Assembly: GCF_000420045.1 (NCBI RefSeq)
Contig: NZ_ATUE01000006.1
Span: 310,001-374,000 of the forward strand
DNA from: Perlucidibaca piscinae DSM 21586
Lineage (GTDB): Bacteria > Pseudomonadota > Gammaproteobacteria > Pseudomonadales > Moraxellaceae
Reading direction: 5' to 3'
Length of the DNA: 64,000 nt
In this document: in pieces, positions 8,617 through 15,421 of the stretch
How the letters are laid out: the number at the start of each line of letters is the position of its first letter
Numbering within the stretch: the stretch's first letter is position 1
Notes under the pieces: model-generated
Database searches by the model: none
Told to the model about the DNA's origin: nothing
What the model saw: the letters and a program-made list of their open reading frames with translations, nothing else
Program-made: the position numbers and the translations under genes

Positions 8617-9145
8617 CAAGCAGGGACGTGACAGCAAGCGCGCACCCATCAATGGCGACATCAAGCACCGCGAAGTGCGTTTGATCAACCAGAATGGCGA
8701 GCAGGTGGGCATCGTGTCCATCCGCGAGGCGCTGGCAGCAGCGGAAGCCGTGGAACTGGATCTCGTCGAGATCGTGGCTGACGCGGAACCGCCAGTCTGT
8801 CGCATCATGGATTACGGCAAGTTCGTTTTCGAGAAGAAGCAACAGGCCAAGGAAGCCAAGAAGAAGCAGCATCAGGTCCAGATCAAGGAGATCAAGCTGC
8901 GTCCTGGCACCGAGGAAGCCGACTACCAGGTCAAGCTGCGCAACATCGTGCGCTTCCTGGAAGAGGGCGACAAGGTCAAGATCACGCTGCGTTTCCGCGG
9001 CCGTGAAATGGCGCATCAGGAGCTGGGCTTGAAGCAGCTTCAACGAATCGAGGCCGATCTGGCCGAGATCGGGTCTGTGGAACAGCACCCGAAACTGGAA
9101 GGGCGCATGATGGGCATGCTCATCGGCCCCCGTAAAAAGAAGTAA
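8603..9145 (+). CDS. infC: Translation initiation factor IF-3, predicted AUC start
   Basis: IF3 binds the 30S subunit, blocks 50S joining and checks start-codon pairing. The N-domain motif INGDIKHREVRL, linker lysine run and C-domain RFRGREMAHQ are all present. There is no in-frame ATG or GTG at the expected start. The codon at 8603 is ATC, preceded by GGAG (8592-8595) with 7 bp spacing, and gives 180 residues, the E. coli IF3 length, with 15 residues before ING versus 14 in E. coli. A TTG at 8570 is the alternative but lacks a good ribosome-binding site. E. coli infC uses AUU and is autorepressed because IF3 rejects it. The gene overlaps thrS by 14 bp. Confidence 0.93.
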   Translation: MKPDNKQGRDSKRAPINGDIKHREVRLINQNGEQVGIVSIREALAAAEAVELDLVEIVADAEPPVCRIMDYGKFVFEKKQQAKEAKKKQHQVQIKEIKLRPGTEEADYQVKLRNIVRFLEEGDKVKITLRFRGREMAHQELGLKQLQRIEADLAEIGSVEQHPKLEGRMMGMLIGPRKKK

Positions 9146-9242
9146 GTCGGCAGGAAGCTGTCTTGCGTCTTACCCCCAGGTAGGTCACGTCATGTCTGCG
9201 GACACCGTGCGACGCCGACAGGGTCACTAAACGAGGTTACAC

Positions 9243-9440
9243 ATGTCTGCAAAGATCAAAACCAAGCGGGGCGCTGCCAAGCGCTTCTCGAAGACGGCCA
9301 ACGGCTTCAAGCGCAAGCAAGCCAACAAGCGCCACATCCTCACCAAGAAGTCGGCGAAGCGCATTCGTCAGCTCCGCCCGATGTCCATGGTCTCGGCCTC
9401 GGATACCGGTCGCGTGCTCGCCATGCTGCCCAACCTGTAA
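9243..9440 (+). CDS. rpmI: 50S ribosomal protein L35
   Basis: L35 is a small basic large-subunit protein. The 65-residue sequence matches the family: MSAKIKTKRGAAKRF, HILTKKSAKRIRQLR. It lies 97 bp after infC and 18 bp before rplT. In E. coli L20 represses rpmI-rplT by binding the rpmI leader; the 9146-9242 leader may serve the same role, but I could not establish its fold by eye. Confidence 0.97.
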   Translation: MSAKIKTKRGAAKRFSKTANGFKRKQANKRHILTKKSAKRIRQLRPMSMVSASDTGRVLAMLPNL

Positions 9441-9458
9441 TCTGACGGAGGATAAGAA

Positions 9459-9818
9459 ATGGCTCGTGTTAAGCGTGGCGTCATTGCCCACCGTCGTCAC
9501 AAGAAGGTCCTCGATCGCGCAAAGGGTTACTACGGTGCCCGTTCGCGTGTCTATCGCGTGGCCTTCCAGGCTGTCATCAAGGCGGGTCAGTACGCCTACC
9601 GTGACCGCCGTCAGAAGAAGCGTCAGTTCCGCGCGCTCTGGATCGCCCGTATCAACGCCGCCGCGCGTCTGAACGGTCTGTCCTACAGCCGCCTGATCAA
9701 CGGCCTGAAGAAGGCCTCGATCGAAATCGACCGTCGCGTGCTGGCAGACATTGCCGTGCACGATGCTGCCGGTTTTGCCGCGATCGCCGAAAAGGCGAAG
9801 GCCAGCCTCGCTGCCTAA
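9459..9818 (+). CDS. rplT: 50S ribosomal protein L20
   Basis: L20 is an early assembly protein of the 50S subunit and the usual translational repressor of the infC-rpmI-rplT operon. The 119-residue product shows the family N-terminus MARVKRGVIAHRRHKKVL and the globular C-terminal part ARLNGLSYSRLINGLKKA. A clear GGAGG at 9447-9451 precedes the ATG. It is followed by an intrinsic terminator-like hairpin before pheS. Confidence 0.97.
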   Translation: MARVKRGVIAHRRHKKVLDRAKGYYGARSRVYRVAFQAVIKAGQYAYRDRRQKKRQFRALWIARINAAARLNGLSYSRLINGLKKASIEIDRRVLADIAVHDAAGFAAIAEKAKASLAA

Positions 9819-9858
9819 GCGGTTGGTGTCTGCCGGATGATTCCGGCTGGCACGCACG

Positions 9859-9891
9859 AAGGGGAAGGGCTGTCTGGTTCTTCCCCTTTTT
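9859..9891 (+). terminator. Intrinsic terminator or attenuator between rplT and pheS
   Basis: A perfect 9-bp stem AAGGGGAAG / CTTCCCCTT (9859-9867 with 9880-9888), a 12-base loop, and a T-run at 9887-9891. A second stem-loop follows at 9901-9926 (GCCGG and GCCC pairing with GGGC and CCGGC around a CTGC loop), so the pheS leader holds two consecutive hairpins. E. coli pheST is attenuated at this position, but no Phe-rich leader peptide was found here. Confidence 0.75.
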
Positions 9892-9967
9892 GTTTTCTGC
9901 GCCGGTGGCCCCTGCGGGCGGCCGGCATGTGTGGCGCGGTCATCTGCGACCGGCCCAAGGATAGGTC

Positions 9968-10984
9968 ATGAGTGATTTGCAAGCGCTGGTGGCACAGCTT
10001 GAGCGTGCCGTGGCGGAAGCCGCCGACAGCAGTGCCGTGGAGGCGCTGCGGGTGCAGTTCCTGGGCAAGAAGAGCCAGCTCAGCGAGCTCTCCAAGCAGA
10101 TGGGCAAGCTTGCCGACGAGCAGCGCCGTGTCTTCGGTGCCGAGCTCAACGCCGCTCGCGAAGCCATCACCTCGGCACTCAACAATCGCAAGCAGGTCCT
10201 TGATTCGGCAGCACTTGATGCGCAGCTCAAGGCCGAGTGCGTGGACGTCACGCTGCCTGGTCGCGGCCAGCCGGTGGGCGGCCTGCATCCGGTGACGCGC
10301 GTCATGGAGCGCATCGAGGACTTCTTCACCGCGGTCGGTTTCCAGGTCGCCGACGGTCCCGAGGTCGAGGATGACTTCCACAACTTCGAGGCGCTGAACA
10401 TTCCCTCGCACCATCCGGCGCGGGCAATGCATGACACCTTCTATTTCGATGCCACCCGCCTGCTGCGCACGCACACCTCGCCGGTGCAGGTGCGTGTCAT
10501 GGAAAGCCAGCAGCCGCCGATCCGCATCGTCTGCCCGGGCCGCGTCTACCGCTGCGACTCCGACCTCACGCATTCGCCCATGTTCCACCAGGTCGAGGGC
10601 CTGCTCATCGACGAGCACGTCACCTTTGCCGACCTCAAGGGCATGATCGAGGATTTCCTGCGCGTGTTCTTCGAGAAGGAACTGCAGGTGCGCTTCCGTC
10701 CGTCCTACTTCCCGTTCACCGAACCGTCGGCGGAAGTCGACATCCAGTGCGTGATGTGTCACGGCGACGGTTGCCGCGTCTGCAAGCAGACCGGCTGGCT
10801 GGAAGTGCTGGGCTGCGGCATGGTGCATCCGCAGGTGCTGAAGAACTGCGGCATCGACCCGGACAAATACCAGGGCTTCGCCTTCGGCATGGGCGTCGAG
10901 CGTTTCGCGATGTTGCGCTATGGCGTCAATGACTTGCGCCTGTTCTTTGACAACGACGTGCGCTTCCTTCGCCAGTTTGCCTGA
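9968..10984 (+). CDS. pheS: Phenylalanyl-tRNA synthetase alpha subunit
   Basis: This is the catalytic subunit of the alpha2-beta2 class II enzyme that charges tRNA-Phe. The 338-residue protein has an N-terminal coiled coil (about 1-85) that contacts tRNA, then the catalytic core with motif 2 VYRCDSDLTHSPMFHQVEG and motif 3 GFAFGMGVERFAMLRYG. A cysteine cluster CVMCHGDGCRVCKQTGW (about residues 260-276) sits where E. coli PheS lacks cysteines; such clusters occur in several bacterial PheS proteins. The start is ATG 9968 after the attenuator-like region. pheT follows after a 98-bp gap. Confidence 0.97.
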   Translation: MSDLQALVAQLERAVAEAADSSAVEALRVQFLGKKSQLSELSKQMGKLADEQRRVFGAELNAAREAITSALNNRKQVLDSAALDAQLKAECVDVTLPGRGQPVGGLHPVTRVMERIEDFFTAVGFQVADGPEVEDDFHNFEALNIPSHHPARAMHDTFYFDATRLLRTHTSPVQVRVMESQQPPIRIVCPGRVYRCDSDLTHSPMFHQVEGLLIDEHVTFADLKGMIEDFLRVFFEKELQVRFRPSYFPFTEPSAEVDIQCVMCHGDGCRVCKQTGWLEVLGCGMVHPQVLKNCGIDPDKYQGFAFGMGVERFAMLRYGVNDLRLFFDNDVRFLRQFA

Positions 10985-11082
10985 AACGGCTTTTACTGTT
11001 TGAAATAACCTGTTGTTTCAGAACGACAAGATCGTGTGAAGCACAACGATTCAGCCTGCACTGCCAGGCAAGCGAGACCGTG

Positions 11083-13461
11083 ATGCAATTCAGTGAACAG
11101 CGCCTGCGCCAGCTCGTGAACCCGTCCGTGGACACCGCCGCGCTCGCCCACCAACTCACCATGGCCGGCCTCGAGGTCGATGCCATTGTGCCGGTCGCGC
11201 CTGCCTTCAGCGGTGTCGTCATCGGTGCCGTGCTGAGCACCGAACAGCATCCCAATGCGGACAAGCTGCGCGTGACCACGGTCGACATCGGCAACGGGTC
11301 GCCACTGCAGATCGTCTGCGGTGCCGCCAACGTGCGTCCCGGCCTGCGCGTGCCGGTGGCCACGGTGGGGGCCGTTCTGCCGGGTGACTTCCGCATCAAG
11401 GAAGCCAGGCTGCGCGGCGTCGAGTCCTTCGGCATGCTCTGCGCCGAGCAGGAGCTGGGCCTGGCCGAGACCTCCGACGGGCTCTGGGAGCTGCCGGCGG
11501 ATGCGCCGGTGGGTGCCGACATTCGCCAGTGGCTGGCACTCGATGACAACCTGATCGAACTGGGCCTGACACCCAATCGCGGTGACTGCCTCAGCCTGCG
11601 TGGCCTGGCACGTGAAACAGCGGCCGTGTTCGGCATGGCCTTCACGCCCGACACGGCGAGCCCGGTGGCCGCCACGCTTGCCGACACGCTGCCGGTCTCG
11701 GTGGATGCCGTCGATGCCTGCCCGCGCTATCTCGGCCGCCTGATCCGTGGCGTGCGTGCCGGTGGCGAGAGCCCGCTGTGGCTGGTCGACGCGCTGCGCC
11801 GCTTCGGAGTGCGCTCGCTGTCGCCGGTGGTGGACATCACCAACTACGTGCTGCTGACCCTGGGTCAGCCGCTGCATGCCTTTGATGCGGATCGTCTGCA
11901 GGGCGGCATTGTCGTGCGCCGTGCCCGTGCCGGCGAGCAGCTGACCCTGCTCGACCAGCAGACCGTGACCCTGCGCGAGCAGACCCTGGTGATCGCGGAC
12001 CAGGCCGGTCCGGTGGCACTGGCCGGCATCATGGGCGGCCTGGCGACCGCGGTCACCGCCGACAGCACCAGCATCTTCCTGGAATCGGCATTCTTCCAGC
12101 CGCTGGCGCTGGCTGGCGAGGCGCGTCGCTACGGCCTGCACACCGATGCCTCGCACCGCTACGAGCGTGGCGTCGACTTCGCGCTGGCCGAGGAGGCCAT
12201 CGAGCTGGCGACCCGACTCATCGTCGAGATCGCGGGCGGGCAGGCAGGTCCGCTGACGCGCGCCGAATCTCCCGAGGCGCTGCCGGTTCGCGCGCCGATC
12301 CGTCTGCGCCGCGAGCGCATTGCCCAGGTGCTGGGCTTCGCGCTGGCTGACGAGCAGGTGACAGCCTTGCTGAGCCGGCTCGGACTGGCGCTGGTGGCCG
12401 ACGCCGAGGGCTGGCTGGCGACGCCGCCAAGCCATCGTTTCGACCTGGCCATCGAGGTCGACCTGATCGAGGAGCTGGCCCGTCTCTACGGCTACAACCA
12501 GCTGCCGGTCACCGCGCCGCAGGCACGTCTGCGTCTGACCCCGCGTGTCGAGGCCCGGCAGTCGCCGCGTCGTTTCAAGCGCGCCCTGGTCGATCTGGGC
12601 TGGCAGGAGGCCATCACTTTCAGCTTCGTCGAGCCCGGACTGCTGCAGCTGGTCGATCCCGGTGCGCAGCCGCTGCTGCTGGCCAACCCGCTGTCGGCGG
12701 AACTGTCGGCCATGCGCACCACGCTGTGGGCCGGTCTGGCGCTGGCTGCGCGGCACAACCAGAGTCGCCAGCAGGGCCGCGTTCGTCTGTTCGAGACCGG
12801 TCTGCGCTTCGTGAATACCCCGGATGGCCTGCAGCAGCAGCCCATGCTCGCCGGCATCGCTACCGGTACCGCCAGTCCGGAAGCGTGGAACAACCCTAAG
12901 AATCCACTTGATTTCTTTGATGTAAAAGGAAATATTGAGGCTGTTCTCGATGTGGCCGGCGTCGCGGGCGAGATTCGCTTCGTGGCGGGTGCGCATCCGG
13001 TGCTGCATCCGGGCCAATGCGCGCAACTGCTGCGCGGCGAGCAGGTCGTGGGCTGGCTGGGTGCCTTGCATCCGCTGACACAGAAGGCCCTGGACCTGGA
13101 TGGCCCGGTCTATGTCTTTGAACTGGATCTGGCCGCACTGGCCGGCGACACCTTGCCGCGTTTCAAGGCCTTGTCGCGCTTTCCGGAAGTGCGTCGTGAT
13201 CTCGCGCTGCTGGTGCCGGTGCAGCAGTCGGCGCAGTCCGTGCTTGATGTCGCGCGTGCCGCCGCTGGCGAGTGGCTGCGCGAGGTCCGGGTCTTTGACC
13301 TGTATCGTGGCCAGGGTGTGCCCGACGGCTTCTGCAGTCTGGCGATTGCGCTGACCTGGCAGCACCCGGACAGAACGCTGACCGATGACGAGGTGCAGGC
13401 CCTGCGTGACCAGGTGCTGGCAAACCTGTCAGAAACATTGAACGTGACCCTGCGCGCCTGA
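11083..13461 (+). CDS. pheT: Phenylalanyl-tRNA synthetase beta subunit
   Basis: PheT contributes tRNA binding and editing of Tyr-tRNA-Phe. The 792-residue product matches the E. coli length (795): MQFSEQRLRQLVNP start, tRNA-binding OB domain (about 40-150), B3/B4 editing domain, B5, a core-like fold and the C-terminal anticodon-binding FDX domain (about 700-792). ATG 11083 is preferred over the adjacent GTG 11080 because it matches the family N-terminus. Codons near 12891-12948 are strikingly AT-rich while encoding a conserved stretch (NPLDFFDVKGN). The stop is followed by a small hairpin (13467-13484) before ihfA. Confidence 0.97.
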   Translation: MQFSEQRLRQLVNPSVDTAALAHQLTMAGLEVDAIVPVAPAFSGVVIGAVLSTEQHPNADKLRVTTVDIGNGSPLQIVCGAANVRPGLRVPVATVGAVLPGDFRIKEARLRGVESFGMLCAEQELGLAETSDGLWELPADAPVGADIRQWLALDDNLIELGLTPNRGDCLSLRGLARETAAVFGMAFTPDTASPVAATLADTLPVSVDAVDACPRYLGRLIRGVRAGGESPLWLVDALRRFGVRSLSPVVDITNYVLLTLGQPLHAFDADRLQGGIVVRRARAGEQLTLLDQQTVTLREQTLVIADQAGPVALAGIMGGLATAVTADSTSIFLESAFFQPLALAGEARRYGLHTDASHRYERGVDFALAEEAIELATRLIVEIAGGQAGPLTRAESPEALPVRAPIRLRRERIAQVLGFALADEQVTALLSRLGLALVADAEGWLATPPSHRFDLAIEVDLIEELARLYGYNQLPVTAPQARLRLTPRVEARQSPRRFKRALVDLGWQEAITFSFVEPGLLQLVDPGAQPLLLANPLSAELSAMRTTLWAGLALAARHNQSRQQGRVRLFETGLRFVNTPDGLQQQPMLAGIATGTASPEAWNNPKNPLDFFDVKGNIEAVLDVAGVAGEIRFVAGAHPVLHPGQCAQLLRGEQVVGWLGALHPLTQKALDLDGPVYVFELDLAALAGDTLPRFKALSRFPEVRRDLALLVPVQQSAQSVLDVARAAAGEWLREVRVFDLYRGQGVPDGFCSLAIALTWQHPDRTLTDDEVQALRDQVLANLSETLNVTLRA

Positions 13462-13500
13462 GTGCCTGCGGGGTCATTCCCGCACATGAGGGAGGCCGAC

Positions 13501-13803
13501 ATGGCTGCATTGACCAAGGCTGACATTGCCGAGCGCCTGTTCGAGGAGCTCGGCCTGAACAAGCGCGAAGCCAAGGAGCTGGTCGAACAGTTCTTCGAGG
13601 AGATCCGCCAGGCCCTGGTTGACGGCCATGCCGTCAAGCTGTCGGGCTTCGGCAACTTCGAGCTGCGCGACAAGCGCCAGCGTCCGGGGCGCAACCCCAA
13701 GACCGGCGAGGAAATTCCCATCAGCGCGCGACGCGTGGTCACGTTCCGTCCGGGGCAGAAGCTGAAGCAGCGAGTGGAAGGTCATGGCGCTCAATCGACC
13801 TGA
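13501..13803 (+). CDS. ihfA: Integration host factor alpha subunit
   Basis: IhfA pairs with IhfB to bend DNA at specific sites. The 100-residue protein matches the family from end to end: MAALTKADIAERLFEELG, the beta-arm region RDKRQRPGRNPKTGEEIPI with the intercalating proline, then VVTFRPGQKLKQRV. ATG 13501 has AGGGAGG upstream; earlier in-frame starts would add non-homologous residues. Position after pheT is conserved across Gammaproteobacteria. Its end overlaps the next regulator gene by 20 bp. Confidence 0.97.
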   Translation: MAALTKADIAERLFEELGLNKREAKELVEQFFEEIRQALVDGHAVKLSGFGNFELRDKRQRPGRNPKTGEEIPISARRVVTFRPGQKLKQRVEGHGAQST

Positions 13804-14203
13804 GGTTTCGCTGCCCGAGATTCCTCCCAAGCGCTACTTCACCATTGGTGAGGTCAGCGAGCTGTGTGACGTCAAGACGCATGTGCTGCGTTACTGGGAG
13901 CAGGAGTTCACGCGCCTGAAGCCGGTCAAGCGGCGCGGCAACCGGCGCTATTACCAGCGTCAGGATGTCGAGCTGATCCGGCAGATCCGTGATCTGCTCT
14001 ACCTGCAGGGCTACACCATCCAGGGGGCGCGCCAGAAGCTGGCTGATGTCCGTCATGACAAGCCCGAGACGGCGACGGGTGCCGCTGACGACGCGCCAAG
14101 CCTGGGCAGCCAGACACCGGACACGGTCTGGCACTTCGCGCTCAGTGACATGATCGAGGATTTGCAGGAAATTGCTCACATGTTGAGCCATCGCGAATCC
14201 TGA
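13784..14203 (+). CDS. MerR-family transcriptional regulator of the ihfA-linked type
   Basis: The 139-residue protein carries a MerR helix-turn-helix at about residues 17-85 (YFTIGEVSELCDVKTHVLRY, then WEQEF and RRGNRRYYQRQDVELI). The C-terminal part (about 95-139) is short, with no cysteines, so it is unlikely to be a metal sensor. A MerR protein directly after ihfA is a conserved arrangement in Pseudomonas and relatives; its targets are not generally known. It overlaps ihfA by 20 bp and so is cotranscribed. tRNA-Pro follows. Confidence 0.88.
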   Translation: MALNRPEVSLPEIPPKRYFTIGEVSELCDVKTHVLRYWEQEFTRLKPVKRRGNRRYYQRQDVELIRQIRDLLYLQGYTIQGARQKLADVRHDKPETATGAADDAPSLGSQTPDTVWHFALSDMIEDLQEIAHMLSHRES

Positions 14204-14253
14204 TACTGGACAGCAAGGCGCAATCCAGTATCATGCACACCTCGTGAAATCGT

Positions 14254-14330
14254 CGGGGCGTAGCGCAGCCTGGTAGCGCACCTGCATGGGGTGCAGGGGG
14301 TCGCAGGTTCAAATCCTGCCGTCCCGACCA
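14254..14330 (+). tRNA. tRNA-Pro, anticodon GGG
   Basis: The 77-nt gene includes the encoded CCA. The acceptor CGGGGCG pairs with CGTCCCG (one G-U), starting with C as bacterial tRNA-Pro does. The D arm is GCGCAGCCTGGTAGCGC, the anticodon loop reads T-GGG-G, and the T arm contains GGTTCAAATCC. It is closely similar to E. coli tRNA-Pro(GGG). The same tRNA-Pro after the ihfA-merR pair is a common gammaproteobacterial arrangement. Confidence 0.97.
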
Positions 14331-14346
14331 CGATCTCTTCGCGATG

Positions 14347-14381
14347 AAGCCGTTGCACCCTCCGGGTTGCAGCGGCTTTTT
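14347..14381 (+). terminator. Rho-independent terminator after tRNA-Pro
   Basis: AAGCCGTTGCA pairs with TGCAGCGGCTT (11 bp, one G-T), extended by CCC/GGG around a TCC loop, and ends in a run of five T bases. It lies 17 bp after the tRNA 3' end and is the likely end of the pheST-ihfA-merR-tRNA transcription unit. Confidence 0.85.
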
Positions 14382-14478
14382 CGTTTCCGGGCCCGGCTGT
14401 CGTGACTGGCGCGGGCGCTGATCATGGTCTACCTCCTGAAGACAGTCATGCGGTCGCATGACGTTGCCGGAGATGACC

Positions 14479-14964
14479 ATGCGCCTCGCCACGATCTCGG
14501 CCCTGCTGAAAGTCAGGGCCATGAGCAGAAGTCTGTCACTGCTGCTGTGCACGTTGCCGACACCGGTGCCTGCCGCCGATGGCCATGTGCTGATTCGTCA
14601 TCGACCTGCGACGGCGGCACAGGCCGTGCCGGGCGAGGGGAGTGGCAGTGGACAGGCAAGGGCGGAGGCGGTTGTCGCGCTGGACATCAACCGCGCCGGG
14701 GCCGGGGAGCTGGAAGCCGCGCTCGATGGCGTAGGGCCGGCCAAGGCGGCGGCGATCATTGCCTGGCGTGAACAGAACGGTCCGTTCAGGACGCAGCAGG
14801 ACCTGCTGGCGGTGAAGGGCCTGGGCCCTGCGTTTCTGGAAAAGAACAGGCTACGCCTGGCGCTGCCGGTCGCGCCAGTGACGTCGTCGCCGACCAGTGC
14901 CCCAGGCCGGTTGTCAGAATCCCCCACGTTGTTACAGAAATCGTCTGGAATTCGTCTGGATTAG
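14479..14964 (+). CDS. ComEA-like helix-hairpin-helix protein
   Basis: ComEA-type proteins bind DNA at the periplasmic face during natural transformation. The 161-residue product has a possible signal sequence in its first 35 residues (MRLATISALLKVRAM, then SRSLSLLLCTLPTPVPA), a Gly/Ala-rich linker, and two helix-hairpin-helix motifs (LDINRAGAGELEAALDGVG and FRTQQDLLAVKGLG, about residues 70-125). ATG 14479 has GGAG six bases upstream; ATG 14458 and ATG 14521 are alternatives. The tail (about 135-161) is low complexity. Uptake or another DNA-binding role cannot be distinguished here. Confidence 0.75.
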   Translation: MRLATISALLKVRAMSRSLSLLLCTLPTPVPAADGHVLIRHRPATAAQAVPGEGSGSGQARAEAVVALDINRAGAGELEAALDGVGPAKAAAIIAWREQNGPFRTQQDLLAVKGLGPAFLEKNRLRLALPVAPVTSSPTSAPGRLSESPTLLQKSSGIRLD

Positions 14965-14989
14965 TATTCCCTGCCTGTTTTTCCAGCGC

Positions 14990-15023
14990 TTGTCAGACAA
15001 TTTATCGGGCGGTTGTCTGACTT
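14990..15023. promoter_or_regulatory. Two TTGTCNGAC palindromic sites 23 bp apart
   Basis: TTGTCAGACAA (14990-15000) and TTGTCTGACTT (15013-15023) have centres 23 bp apart, about two helical turns. Together they also form a perfect 9-bp inverted repeat GTCAGACAA / TTGTCTGAC around a 12-base spacer. The half-site pattern is reminiscent of GntR/FadR-type operators. The regulator is unknown. A hairpin reading is possible, but no T-tract follows. Confidence 0.5.
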
Positions 15024-15221
15024 ATCCTCCGTGTCAACCCGAGCTGCCGTTTTTTCATGAAATCCCGTGGTTTTTTCTTTCATTAACAGGACATGACGGT
15101 GTTGACAAAATTAAGTTGTTGAAAATAAACAATAAAAACGATTTGCTCAAAATATGATCAATCTGTGTCGAGGCCAGTGGTCAGGGTGCTTGGGAGCCAT
15201 TCCCAACGGCTTTTCCACGGA

Positions 15222-15246
15222 GTTATCCACAGAAATTGTGGACAAC
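15222..15246. promoter_or_regulatory. Convergent DnaA boxes
   Basis: TTATCCACA at 15223-15231 is a perfect consensus DnaA box. Five bases later TGTGGACAA (15237-15245) is a box in the opposite orientation (TTGTCCACA). With their flanks they make GTTATCCACA / TGTGGACAAC, a near-perfect 10-bp inverted repeat. TTTTCCACG at 15211-15219 is a weaker third match. Such closely packed boxes occur in bacterial oriC regions and in DnaA-controlled promoters. Confidence 0.7.
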
Positions 15247-15421
15247 TTTTCAGGGCCCGGCAATGCCGCGTCCTGTCTGGCTCTGACGGTGAAAATGCCT
15301 GGCTGGCGCCGCTGAGGAGGATCGCTGACGCCCCTGAGCCTGTGTTTAAATCGACGAACGGAGGGGCTGTACGCGGTCTTCACCGGCAGGTTGTCGATCT
15401 GGCAGTACAGGAGTGCGGTTC

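Larger units (their letters stand above)
14965..15421 (+). other. 457-bp AT-rich non-coding region with DnaA boxes and palindromes
   Basis: No convincing gene is present. The stretch 15060-15160 is strongly AT-rich, unlike its flanks, with runs such as TTTTTTC and AATAAAAAC, and contains a TTGACA (15102-15107) and a TATGAT (15153-15158) that are not well spaced to each other. It also contains two operator-like palindromes (14990-15023) and a convergent pair of DnaA boxes (15222-15246). The pattern resembles an unwinding element beside DnaA boxes, but dnaA, rpmH and mnmG are not in the window. Confidence 0.55.

Noticed and set aside
9837..9971. Possible 44-residue leader peptide before pheS
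   Set aside because: It is not Phe-rich (two Phe near the terminator only), has no clear ribosome-binding site, and ends by chance on the pheS start. It remains possible but unsupported.
11001..11020. AT-rich 8-bp hairpin between pheS and pheT
   Set aside because: The stem is weak (one G-T pair, mostly A-T) with no T-tract; it is not called a terminator.
10993..13365. 790-residue frame antisense to pheT
   Set aside because: It mirrors pheT, whose length and motifs match the E. coli beta subunit.
14897..15157. 86-residue open frame in the AT-rich region
   Set aside because: It has no ribosome-binding site and overlaps the comEA end and palindromes; composition follows the AT-rich non-coding DNA.
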